Part shown: piece by piece, positions 10,766 to 18,999 of the stretch
Numbering within the stretch: the stretch's first letter is position 1
Layout: each line of letters begins with the position of its first letter
Virus record (IMG/VR): IMGVR_UViG_3300033153_004695
Location: 1-42,632 of that record
Source: a virus
Reading direction: 5' to 3' (one strand)
DNA length: 42,632 nucleotides
Made by a program: the position numbers and the translations under genes
Notes under the pieces: model-generated
The model's database searches: none
Told to the model about the DNA's origin: nothing
What the model saw: the letters and a program-made list of their open reading frames with translations, nothing else

Positions 10766-13700
10766 TATCTAGCCCCTAAACGTTTATGAGCATCACGGAC
10801 AAGACCATCACGGGCGTCTGCGATCTCAATATCATATCTCTCATCCAATGGAGCAGCGATATGTCTTATACTTACTTTAGCATTAGAGTCCCCATGAAAT
10901 CCACCCATGGCTTTAGCATTAAAACGAGTTTGTGCTATCTCATCGAAGTTTGCTTGCATGCCCATTTGTTGAATCATTTCAGAACTAATATAAGGTTTTC
11001 TAGCAAGTGATCTTCGTCGTGCGCCCCATAAATCAAAGTCATGGTGATCCAATCCCATCATCTCAACATATTTAAGTTTGACATCATCCATATCAACTGA
11101 TGGATGCCATCCAAGCCAATCAGCACCAGGCAATGAGTGAGTAGAGAAATATTCTTCAGCTTTCTTATCTCGTATCCATTCGTCATATGGAATTTGTCCA
11201 CCAGTTTCGTCCATCCATTGCTGCTCTGAATCTTTAGTGATACCAAAGCCTTCAGATTGTCTCATCATCTGAGAGGTGACTAGAAGTTGTTCATCTTGTT
11301 TTGTTGCAATTCCTGCTTCTTTCTTAGCTCGAGATGATTCCTCTTCTTGTCTAATCCAGTTAGCGAGATACAATCTTTGTTCATTCTCTGGTATTAATTG
11401 GAAAATTTGTTGTCGTTCTTCAGGTGTTGGAGCTTGCACGAAGGTAGCAAAGAAGTCACGTTCTCTACGTGGTAAAGCTTTCATGGCACTAACTGGAGAA
11501 CCAAAGACATCTAAGCCAAATAAAGTTTTTTGCTGCTTGCTTTGCTCTTCCTCAACCATTTGCCAGTCATCTGATTGTCTTGCTACTCTTTCTGCTTGTT
11601 CAGATTTAACCCAAGATAGCATATCAAAGTATTCATTGATATTTCTACGTTGCCGAATTTGTTCAGGAATTTCGTTAAAACCAATCTTGTATAATGCCAT
11701 GTCTGCTGCTGGACGTATAAAGTTTTCAATAGGACGATCCCAGAATGCATTGCCGGTGCCAATAGCTTCAGTAGCTACATAGTCTTCAATGGCAGAACGT
11801 TGTCTAATAAGTTTTGCTGCTGGTGATATTGGAGTTAGCATCTCAATAGGAGTCTCTATGCCATGTAGAAGAGACTCGGAAAATCTGCCTGCAAGTTGTT
11901 CTCCATCCGTAAATCTTAGTTGTTCAAACTCATCTCTGAGTTCTTTAGCATCTGCCAGATCTTTATTGGCCATTACCTGACCATAGTCAGTATCGCCCAA
12001 CATAGCTACAGCTTTCATTCTGCTATAATTTTTACCAATATCGAATCTACGTGATTCCATTGCAGGCATTTGGATCGTCAGCTTCTTGCCCTCTAGATTA
12101 TCTCTAGCAAATTCCATAGCTTGGCCCATATTCTTTATGGCACCCATACCTTGAAGCTCAATTACTGTATCTCCAAATTCTGCTGCTTTTATCCTTCTTG
12201 GATCCATTACCTCTGTTACAGTTATATCTTGTGCCTGTAATAATTCAGGACGGAATCGATATTCTGTAATCTTTCTACGTGTTTTCTTTGATCTTACTTG
12301 TTCTTCTGTAGTGCGAACAATAGATTGTTCATAGTCTGACAAGTAGTTTCTATTCCTTTTAGCTTTAGCTAATGTTTGCTTGTACTCATCACTCCACATT
12401 GCGACATCGCCAAGAATCTTCAATCTATGTACTAATGGATATTCTTCAGACTTCAAACCTGCAACTTCTGGATGAAATGCCGCATATCCCTCACCTGGAA
12501 GGCGTATTTCAGCTTCTTTGATCTTCTGGAATGGATTACCATGCTGCAAATCCAGGAAATAGTCCTGAGGCATCCAGGAAGGCATTGTGTTGGCCAGAGG
12601 GTTGTAAGTATCAAGGTAGCTTCGTGTATGTGGAATAAAGCGTCTGACGGGCTCTGAGGCACCTAGAGCGCCTCCTACATTAAGATGACTCCATAACCAA
12701 TACTCTGAACCTAGTTCTTTACCCATTACTCCTATGGTTTGTAGGTTCTGAAATAGCTCTTCTCGTCCAGTAACAGCTTTCTCTATAGCTCCTTCAGCAA
12801 ATCCAACTAAACCTACTGCTTCTCGTCTACGATACATTAGCTCATTGAACAGCTGAGTACCTTCTCCTGGTCCAACTGGAGCGCCAGGTCCAAGTCCACC
12901 GAGTTCATAGGCTGGTTCTGTTTCTCCACGTACATCAGGTAAGTGGCGATATTCGCCACCTCCAGCCATCCACTCTTCAGGTCTAACCAATTTTCTTGGT
13001 TTCACCATTTTGCCAAAGGTAGCTGCTATTAGAGGGCCAAAGAATGGTATATCTTCTCCATAGGTACCAGTTAATGGAGCAGGACGTTCATACTGATACT
13101 TGCTTTCATAATGATACTTCCATTCGTCATCACCATATAAAGCTTTTAATGGATGTAGAAGAGGGTCATGCTCCCAGCGTTCTTCTTCAGAACCCCACAT
13201 ACCCTTTTGATATGCTCTAGTCTTAAGACGATGCAAGAAATGTGGACGATAGTATTCAACTCTGCCACCTTCATAAGGACTTGATCGGCCAAATTCCCAC
13301 CATCTACCCTTTCTGACTGCTACATCTTGTTCACCTGAATAGATAGCTTGAAGTTCTTCGGGTGTTTCTGTAGTACCTAAAAGGTTTATACCTGGCATAG
13401 CGGCTCCAAAATTACCAGATAGCAGGCTAACGCCAGTAGATGCGATTCCCCAGGCAGCTATACCACCAAGGAAACCAAGAGCCATAGGACTTTTAATTTT
13501 TGAGATTGCTGACATACCAGGAACCTTAGCAATCTTCTTACCCATTCTAGAACCCCAGAATTTCTGTCCAAATTGTTCTTTTCTAGTTTCTCTTAAACGC
13601 TCAAAGATATCACTTGCCATTCCACCTTTGAGGATCTTTTCAGAAATACCTGCTTTTAGCAAGCCGCCGTATTGTGCAAAGCCAGCACCCATCATACCTA

Positions 13701-14937
13701 CTCCACCAAAACCTAGAGCAGTTTTAAGGGAAATTAGACCTGGAGATACTTGTTCTTGTCGTTTCAGTGATTCAGTAAGACCTGTTGCTTCAGATATCTT
13801 TGCTCGAGCAATATTAAGATCTGCAAATGCAGAAGCTACTCCATAGAATAAACCTTCATCGAATCTAGGTGCAAGAGATGTATACAAGCCAGCAGCGGCT
13901 CCAATAGCAAGACCAGCTGGAGAGAATCTGCGTCCGGCTCCCTTAAATAGGAATGCACCGGCTGTAGCTCCACCCATGGCACCGAGTGCTGTGGCCCAAG
14001 GACTACCTTCTGATCTCATGTAGTCATAGTATTCTAGACCTTTCCATATACCTCCAGCAATAATAGCCTTCTTGGTAAAGCGGCCAGCCATTTGTAATGC
14101 TGATCCAGGCTTCACAGCCATGCTACGAATTACAGGAATCTTATTTAATATATCTCCAATTACAGGTAATTCTAATGGTTTAGAAAGCAGAGTGTTCAAT
14201 CGGCCGGCTGTAGATGCAGCTTTAGCTCTCATGAGTTGCCCTAATACTTCTGTTTTAGCAACTCTTTTTGTCATCTTTTCACTAAGAGCTATATCTTTAC
14301 CAAATATTCGTACTTTCTCACGGAATTTTGCACCCAGTATCAAATCACGTCGTCGTGCATGTGGTAGCATTGCATCTACCCATTCTTGATATGTTGCAGG
14401 TGGCCTAGTTGCCATATATTCTGATTTTAATAATGCTTCATTAAGAGATTGTTGTGTGCCTAGAGTAGTACCAGTAATACGAGCAAAGTAATCAGCAATA
14501 CCGGCACCCTTTTGTGTGCCAGCTTTAATACGTAATCCTACACCAACAGCTCTGCCACCAGTAGTAATATCACCGAAGATAACGCCCTTGCGGGCCATAT
14601 TTATATCTTCTATACTTGAACCGAATGTATTCCGTAAGAATTCTGAATACTTACCGCCCATCGCAAATTGTTCAGCAGGAACAGATAGTTTATTCCAGCT
14701 CTCAAGAGGAGAGAGAAATTCAGATATACGGAAGGTTCTAAGGATAGCACCTGGGAAAGCAGTTTCAGCAGCACGAACACCCTGAAGATAAGTGTCCCAT
14801 AGACGACCAGATTTAGTTGGTATAAATCCTGTAGTCGCTATTCCAGCACCAACAAAACCTAATCGAGCTAAAGCTGATGGCTCTTCGCCCAATTGTTTAG
14901 GCTGTGGGCCTTGAGCTGTAATATATGGTAGTGTCAC
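10765..14937 (-). CDS. Giant tail protein at the tape-measure position (~1390 aa)
   Basis: The gene follows the chaperones, where the tape measure protein is expected. I prefer the GTG at 14937, with AGGTGG five bases upstream; a GTG at 14946 is in frame but has no good site. Several Gly/Ala hydrophobic segments lie near residues 30-42, 320-360, 409-430, 485-510 (SPMALGFLGGIAAWGIASTG) and 630-648. A conserved-looking aromatic block follows (SHLNVGGALGASEPVRRFIP; NTMPSWMPQDYFLDLQHGNP). Residues about 900-985 (VTVTEVMDPRR, FGDTVIELQGMG, GKKLTIQMP) may adopt an SNase-like OB fold, without clear catalytic residues. It is unusually rich in separate domains for a tape measure and may be ejected. 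The stop overlaps the next start (TAATG). Confidence 0.72.
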   Translation of the reverse strand: MTLPYITAQGPQPKQLGEEPSALARLGFVGAGIATTGFIPTKSGRLWDTYLQGVRAAETAFPGAILRTFRISEFLSPLESWNKLSVPAEQFAMGGKYSEFLRNTFGSSIEDINMARKGVIFGDITTGGRAVGVGLRIKAGTQKGAGIADYFARITGTTLGTQQSLNEALLKSEYMATRPPATYQEWVDAMLPHARRRDLILGAKFREKVRIFGKDIALSEKMTKRVAKTEVLGQLMRAKAASTAGRLNTLLSKPLELPVIGDILNKIPVIRSMAVKPGSALQMAGRFTKKAIIAGGIWKGLEYYDYMRSEGSPWATALGAMGGATAGAFLFKGAGRRFSPAGLAIGAAAGLYTSLAPRFDEGLFYGVASAFADLNIARAKISEATGLTESLKRQEQVSPGLISLKTALGFGGVGMMGAGFAQYGGLLKAGISEKILKGGMASDIFERLRETRKEQFGQKFWGSRMGKKIAKVPGMSAISKIKSPMALGFLGGIAAWGIASTGVSLLSGNFGAAMPGINLLGTTETPEELQAIYSGEQDVAVRKGRWWEFGRSSPYEGGRVEYYRPHFLHRLKTRAYQKGMWGSEEERWEHDPLLHPLKALYGDDEWKYHYESKYQYERPAPLTGTYGEDIPFFGPLIAATFGKMVKPRKLVRPEEWMAGGGEYRHLPDVRGETEPAYELGGLGPGAPVGPGEGTQLFNELMYRRREAVGLVGFAEGAIEKAVTGREELFQNLQTIGVMGKELGSEYWLWSHLNVGGALGASEPVRRFIPHTRSYLDTYNPLANTMPSWMPQDYFLDLQHGNPFQKIKEAEIRLPGEGYAAFHPEVAGLKSEEYPLVHRLKILGDVAMWSDEYKQTLAKAKRNRNYLSDYEQSIVRTTEEQVRSKKTRRKITEYRFRPELLQAQDITVTEVMDPRRIKAAEFGDTVIELQGMGAIKNMGQAMEFARDNLEGKKLTIQMPAMESRRFDIGKNYSRMKAVAMLGDTDYGQVMANKDLADAKELRDEFEQLRFTDGEQLAGRFSESLLHGIETPIEMLTPISPAAKLIRQRSAIEDYVATEAIGTGNAFWDRPIENFIRPAADMALYKIGFNEIPEQIRQRRNINEYFDMLSWVKSEQAERVARQSDDWQMVEEEQSKQQKTLFGLDVFGSPVSAMKALPRRERDFFATFVQAPTPEERQQIFQLIPENEQRLYLANWIRQEEESSRAKKEAGIATKQDEQLLVTSQMMRQSEGFGITKDSEQQWMDETGGQIPYDEWIRDKKAEEYFSTHSLPGADWLGWHPSVDMDDVKLKYVEMMGLDHHDFDLWGARRRSLARKPYISSEMIQQMGMQANFDEIAQTRFNAKAMGGFHGDSNAKVSIRHIAAPLDERYDIEIADARDGLVRDAHKRLGAR

Positions 14938-14955
14938 TAGCGCCACCTGCTTTAA

Positions 14956-15669
14956 CTATTTGTTTATTTGTTTAGCTAATTGCTGTTTGTATTTTGCTTC
15001 TTGTTCTTTAGCACGTTGAATAGCTTGTTCCCTAATCATTCGCATTTGTCTCATAACTCGCGGGTCTTCCTGTTTTGGAGAATCAAATTCAGACATTGCT
15101 GCATTGTCATTTCTAATTGTGTTTCCAATATTAACCTGAGATTGTTTAGGGTCTCCAGAACTAAAATCATGCTCTTTCTCTATTATACCTCGATCTAACA
15201 GTACTTTCTCGGCTTGTATAAAAATACTTACTAATTTTTGATAGTTCAGTAAATTCAGACTTTCAAAAGTATACCCAGGAAACACCTGACAAATCACTCG
15301 TGTCATATACATTAGATTGGAATCTATTTGCTTACGATAGAACTGGAATAATTCTGTAGTTAATTCTATATGTTTTTCGTCCAGCCCAGATAGCATAAGT
15401 ACTAGTTTGGATATGGTTTCAGGAATACCTGCAGGTATGGTATTAGCATTAGAAGCCAACCATTCATCTTCTGCAACATAACGAAATAATGCTTCATAAA
15501 TTTCTACACGCTCGGATACTGAGCTAGAGAGATCTAATAATATAGTATATTGCTGTCCTACCCGTATAGATGGGAGACGGAATATAATTTCTATACCATT
15601 GATTTCTAAGGCAAAAAGATCATCAGTCTTCTGTGTGATTGCCTCTAGGGCTATATGGAGTCCGCTCAT
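14956..15669 (-). CDS. Tail assembly chaperone-like protein (237 aa)
   Basis: This 237-aa protein has a beta-rich N-terminus (LFALEINGIEIIFRLPSIRV) and then helices with the turn ANTIPAGIPETISKLVLML, which matches the AGMPAGAIPMIVAQVKL turn of its neighbour. A segment FPGYTFESLNLLNYQKLVSI follows, common in phage tail chaperones. The C-terminus is a charged coiled coil (MRQMRMIREQAIQRAKEQEA). It lies just before the giant tail genes. Two chaperones made as separate genes replace the usual frameshift pair. Confidence 0.6.
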   Translation of the reverse strand: MSGLHIALEAITQKTDDLFALEINGIEIIFRLPSIRVGQQYTILLDLSSSVSERVEIYEALFRYVAEDEWLASNANTIPAGIPETISKLVLMLSGLDEKHIELTTELFQFYRKQIDSNLMYMTRVICQVFPGYTFESLNLLNYQKLVSIFIQAEKVLLDRGIIEKEHDFSSGDPKQSQVNIGNTIRNDNAAMSEFDSPKQEDPRVMRQMRMIREQAIQRAKEQEAKYKQQLAKQINK

Positions 15670-15676
15670 TATAAGC

Positions 15677-16450
15677 CTATAGCTTTATTGTTAATTGTGC
15701 TACATATGCTGGATCCAAGAAGAAACTTTGAAGTTTAACTTGTGCAACTATCATAGGTATTGCACCAGCAGGCATGCCAGCCTTGCTAACCTGATCAAAC
15801 TGTGGCCATAGTGTACATCTGTCAAATAGCTTCTCTTCTGCTTGATGCTCTGATAGTTTATCTGTTGCAGGATCGCTATTTAGCTGGACCCACTCTTGAC
15901 GTTTTAAATACCGATAAAGGAATACATGACCTTCAACATTTAGAAGAAATATATCTCCGTGTAATTGTTTCCAGCTTTTAAGCATTTCTGCATTTGGTGG
16001 ATTAGGATGTATTTTCTTTAATAGTGCGGCGATTTGATTGGCACGTACTTCTGGATCATCTGATAGTTGGTTATCATCAGATGTTTTCTTTGTGTCAATC
16101 CAATCATTAAATAGAACTTCTCCATTAGTTTCCGCCATCCACAATTCCTTCAATTGATCTTTATCTGGCTCTTTATTCTTTTCCTGTGATTCCTCTGGTA
16201 ATTTTGGCTGCTCAGGCATTTGTGGCTGAGCTGGCTGTGGCATTGGATTTACAGGCAACTGAGCCGGTATTACTAGTGCCTCATGATCTGGGGGCAACAT
16301 ACCAACTTCTTTCATGGCTGCCATATCAGCACCCAAATCAAACGAACCTGGTGTGTCAGGCCCGAATCCAGCTTGCTGTAACTTCTCAGCTTTCTTAACT
16401 AATAGTTCTTCTGCAGGACTCGCAGTAACTTTGCGTTTCCGATCACTCAT
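15677..16450 (-). CDS. Tail assembly chaperone-like protein (257 aa)
   Basis: The N-terminal 110 residues are disordered, with a Pro/Gln-rich stretch (QLPVNPMPQPAQPQMPEQP). The C-terminal half has the pattern HVFLYRYLKRQEWVQL, then a CTLW turn and AGMPAGAIPMIVAQVKLQSF, which I associate with tail assembly chaperones that coat the tape measure. It sits between tube genes and the tape-measure-position giant gene, as expected. A related protein follows seven bases later. AAGGAG precedes the ATG. No slippery sequence was seen at its stop. Confidence 0.63.
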   Translation of the reverse strand: MSDRKRKVTASPAEELLVKKAEKLQQAGFGPDTPGSFDLGADMAAMKEVGMLPPDHEALVIPAQLPVNPMPQPAQPQMPEQPKLPEESQEKNKEPDKDQLKELWMAETNGEVLFNDWIDTKKTSDDNQLSDDPEVRANQIAALLKKIHPNPPNAEMLKSWKQLHGDIFLLNVEGHVFLYRYLKRQEWVQLNSDPATDKLSEHQAEEKLFDRCTLWPQFDQVSKAGMPAGAIPMIVAQVKLQSFFLDPAYVAQLTIKL

Positions 16451-16465
16451 TTTTAATCTCCTTGT

Positions 16466-17353
16466 TTATGCTAGGTTTCTAGCTATGAATGTATACTGTT
16501 CGTATGTAGGTTCGCCGGATACTTCAATTACTTGGGATTGCCCAATAAATGAAAGATCCAGTATCTTCTTTACTGTGTGGTTGGCAGCAGGTCTACTTGT
16601 ATCTCCATAGACAATCCAAATATCTATTGGAGGATATTGATCTGCTCGACGGTGAGAGAGAACTGTTTCTTCGTCGATCTCACCAGCTGAGAAACCCATT
16701 ACGGAATCATGTATGTTTCCAGAAAATAATTGGTCTCTTAATACAGCATTTCGGGGATCACTTCCATACCAGATAGCATCTTCAAATGTTTCAGCCCAAT
16801 CTTCAAATTGGTCATCTGGAAGTGCACCTAGTTGTCTCCAAAAGCTATTGTAGGCCGCACCATTTTTCAAGTCACTGGCTGATGGATTTCCCCATTCCAT
16901 CATTTGTTCTACATTAGCTTGCATTACACGTTTACGTTCTGCTTCCTGTGCAGCTGATTTAAATGTTCCATCAGAGGTAGATGGGTCATATCCGCGTATA
17001 ATACGACCTTGCTTATCTACACTATATCGTGGTGATGTCCATTGGTTACTGCGGTTAAGATCAGCAAAGCGTTTGATTGGCCATAGAAGATAGCCTGATT
17101 CTTTAAATCCTATTGTTAATGATCCTTGTACTAATACTTTACCCTCGGAGACAAAACTATAATATTGACTGGCATAACCATAAACTGGTGTTTTGCTTTG
17201 ATTGACATCAAATTGTATTGCAACAGCACTATCTAATACTACATCTCCAACCATAATACTAATTTGTGATCCAGAAAACCAATCATATTCATATCTGGTT
17301 GCACCGGCTAAAGGTGGAGTAATAAAATTACCTCTATGGTCTGTAAGTGTCAT
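16466..17353 (-). CDS. Tail-tube-related protein, third copy (295 aa)
   Basis: I chose the ATG at 17353, which overlaps the previous stop by one base and has GAAGGA upstream, over an in-frame ATG at 17431 that would sit inside the previous gene. The protein is related to its two neighbours by layout: KTPVYGYASQ aligns with KAPVYTMGSA, then GSLTIGF, and a YPPIDIWIVYGDTSRPAA segment aligned with the ADQIPPFDIVLTAANEYGAL region. It carries a central insertion of about 100 residues. It is probably a tail completion or baseplate-proximal tube component. Confidence 0.63.
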   Translation of the reverse strand: MTLTDHRGNFITPPLAGATRYEYDWFSGSQISIMVGDVVLDSAVAIQFDVNQSKTPVYGYASQYYSFVSEGKVLVQGSLTIGFKESGYLLWPIKRFADLNRSNQWTSPRYSVDKQGRIIRGYDPSTSDGTFKSAAQEAERKRVMQANVEQMMEWGNPSASDLKNGAAYNSFWRQLGALPDDQFEDWAETFEDAIWYGSDPRNAVLRDQLFSGNIHDSVMGFSAGEIDEETVLSHRRADQYPPIDIWIVYGDTSRPAANHTVKKILDLSFIGQSQVIEVSGEPTYEQYTFIARNLA

Positions 17354-18249
17354 TAAATAAAAGGATTCCTTCTGGTTAGATGGGCTATTAATTGCTTCTC
17401 GCGCAACATATCTGATGCAGTTTGATTCCATTCACTACTTACACCTTGTCCATCTATTACTCTTGTTTCTGCGATTCGCATTGGATCTAGATCTCTTGCT
17501 ACATAATGTAATATATTTTCTGAATAAATATCTTCAATTGAAAAAGTGCCACCCTCTTGAAAAAATTCAACCCCCCAGAAGCCCATGTGAGAGATAGCAC
17601 CATATTCATTTGCAAAGATTAAGCTAATATCAAGTGGAGGCAGTTGGTCTGCCAGCACAGTGGTATACTCATATTTGTCGAAGTCACTCGTTCCTGTACT
17701 GTAATATCCTAATCCTAGGCGTGATAGCTCATGAAAAACATGTTCATGAAATACAGTAAATACCATTGTGCCAGCAATTGTCCGTGGGCCTCGAGTATAA
17801 GCTTTAGGATAAACCGAACCTAAAGGTCTAAAGGGAGCCTTGTCTCTATGCAAACTCCATGAAAGTGATGTGATCTCGCCCAAAACTTTAGAGGTCGGCA
17901 TGTTCTGGATGCCTGAAAGTTGTTCATTTAGACCTTGCAATTCTGTTGCTAAAATATTACGTCGCTCTATGGCATCAGCGAATTCTTTAGCTCCAAGACT
18001 TCCTTCATTGGTCCAGAACCAAGCTTCTTCAGCAACTATCTCTGCTTCAATATTAGCTTTAACAACTTGTATGGCTTTTTCCATAGCAGGATCACGTGGG
18101 TAATGTACAACAACTTTAACATCTGCTCCACTATAAGTACCATAATATTTAGAGTATTCAGATACTGATGCTCTGGATGGGTTTGGGTCGCTAGCTATAA
18201 GACCTCCTGAAGGAATTAAATCGCCGGCTTGAGTTCCTAAATTCTGCAT
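17353..18249 (-). CDS. Tail-tube-like protein, second copy (298 aa)
   Basis: This 298-aa protein is related to the tube protein before it: EITSLSWSLHRDKAPFRPLG matches SLQGISYSISREKAPVYTMG, and ADQLPPLDISLIFANEYGAI matches ADQIPPFDIVLTAANEYGAL. It has a long helical insertion (about residues 55-110) not found in the tube subunit. Insertions in a paralogue suggest a specialised tube-end, initiator or completion ring, as with T4 gp54/gp3-type proteins. GAGGT precedes the ATG; the stop overlaps the next start (TAATG). Confidence 0.72.
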   Translation of the reverse strand: MQNLGTQAGDLIPSGGLIASDPNPSRASVSEYSKYYGTYSGADVKVVVHYPRDPAMEKAIQVVKANIEAEIVAEEAWFWTNEGSLGAKEFADAIERRNILATELQGLNEQLSGIQNMPTSKVLGEITSLSWSLHRDKAPFRPLGSVYPKAYTRGPRTIAGTMVFTVFHEHVFHELSRLGLGYYSTGTSDFDKYEYTTVLADQLPPLDISLIFANEYGAISHMGFWGVEFFQEGGTFSIEDIYSENILHYVARDLDPMRIAETRVIDGQGVSSEWNQTASDMLREKQLIAHLTRRNPFI

Positions 18250-18269
18250 GTTTTAACCTCGAGGGAGGG

Positions 18270-18286
18270 CTGAGTCAATAACTCAG
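18270..18286 (-). promoter_or_regulatory. Intercistronic hairpin after tail tube gene
   Basis: CTGAGT (18286-18281 on the minus strand: CTGAGT) and ACTCAG (18275-18270) form a perfect six-base stem with a five-base loop, directly between the tube stop and the GAGGT ribosome site of the next gene. It is not followed by a T-run, so it is unlikely to be a full terminator. It could lower translation of the next gene or stabilise the tube mRNA. Confidence 0.4.
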
Positions 18287-18302
18287 GGAAAGATTGTTCT
18301 AC

Positions 18303-18980
18303 TTATTGTGTAGATAAAAGCATACTTGGATGTATATCTTGAGAAACCCAAGGAAGCATTCCATGTGCAATATAAGTAAAACTGTGTTCTGAAACGATGT
18401 CGTCCACTGATACTCCATAGCCACTATTCATTAGCTCACAGCCAAGAATTTTCATAATAGCTAATGCACCATATTCATTTGCGGCTGTTAGAACAATATC
18501 AAATGGTGGAATTTGATCAGCATACCATGGAATGGCTCTTACCTGATCTGCACCTGCTGTTGTAACATCACTTTCTTGTGCACCGGCTGCTTGGCCAGGA
18601 AAGTTCACTGAACTTTCACCTACAGCTGCAACTCCACTACCTGCTACAGGTATTTGTGAATTTGGATCATATTGTGGACGAAGATCATCAATATCAGATA
18701 AGAAATACAATCTTCGTGTGTCATCCGTAAGATTTGCAAGTTCAAACATTAAAGGATCATCATCAAATTGGACAAATACTAGCGAACCAGCAATGCCACG
18801 TTTACCACGAGCAAATGCTCGAGGATCAGCGCTACCCATCGTATAGACAGGTGCTTTCTCACGAGAGATTGAATAGCTGATACCCTGGAGAGAACCAATT
18901 ACTTTTGTTCCAAAAGTTGCCTTGATATCAATTCCAGAAAAGCTATTATACGCTCTAGTGAATTCAGATGTTTGTGCCAT
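18303..18980 (-). CDS. Tail tube protein
   Basis: This 225-aa protein follows the sheath directly. Key segments are SLQGISYSISREKAPVYTMG, ARGKRGIAGSLVFVQFDDDP and DIVLTAANEYGALAIMKILG, the pattern of tail tube subunits in large Gram-positive phages. It is the shortest of three related neighbours, so it is the best choice for the main tube. AGGGAGGT precedes the ATG. A perfect six-base hairpin lies between its stop and the next gene. Confidence 0.85.
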   Translation of the reverse strand: MAQTSEFTRAYNSFSGIDIKATFGTKVIGSLQGISYSISREKAPVYTMGSADPRAFARGKRGIAGSLVFVQFDDDPLMFELANLTDDTRRLYFLSDIDDLRPQYDPNSQIPVAGSGVAAVGESSVNFPGQAAGAQESDVTTAGADQVRAIPWYADQIPPFDIVLTAANEYGALAIMKILGCELMNSGYGVSVDDIVSEHSFTYIAHGMLPWVSQDIHPSMLLSTQ

Positions 18981-18999
18981 AGTCTACTCGACCTCCCTA

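Noticed and set aside
11276-11782. Plus-strand open frame of 168 codons, and similar frames at 8187-8687 (166), 23548-23982 (144), 5664-6077 (137), 37046-37429 (127) and 39299-39679 (126)
   Set aside because: All lie inside well-supported minus-strand genes, have no good ribosome site, and encode Ser/Pro/Ile-rich low-quality sequence. They are antisense shadows of the codon use.
15660-15690. Possible programmed frameshift between the two tail chaperone genes
   Set aside because: No slippery heptamer at the stop; the second gene has its own ATG seven bases on.
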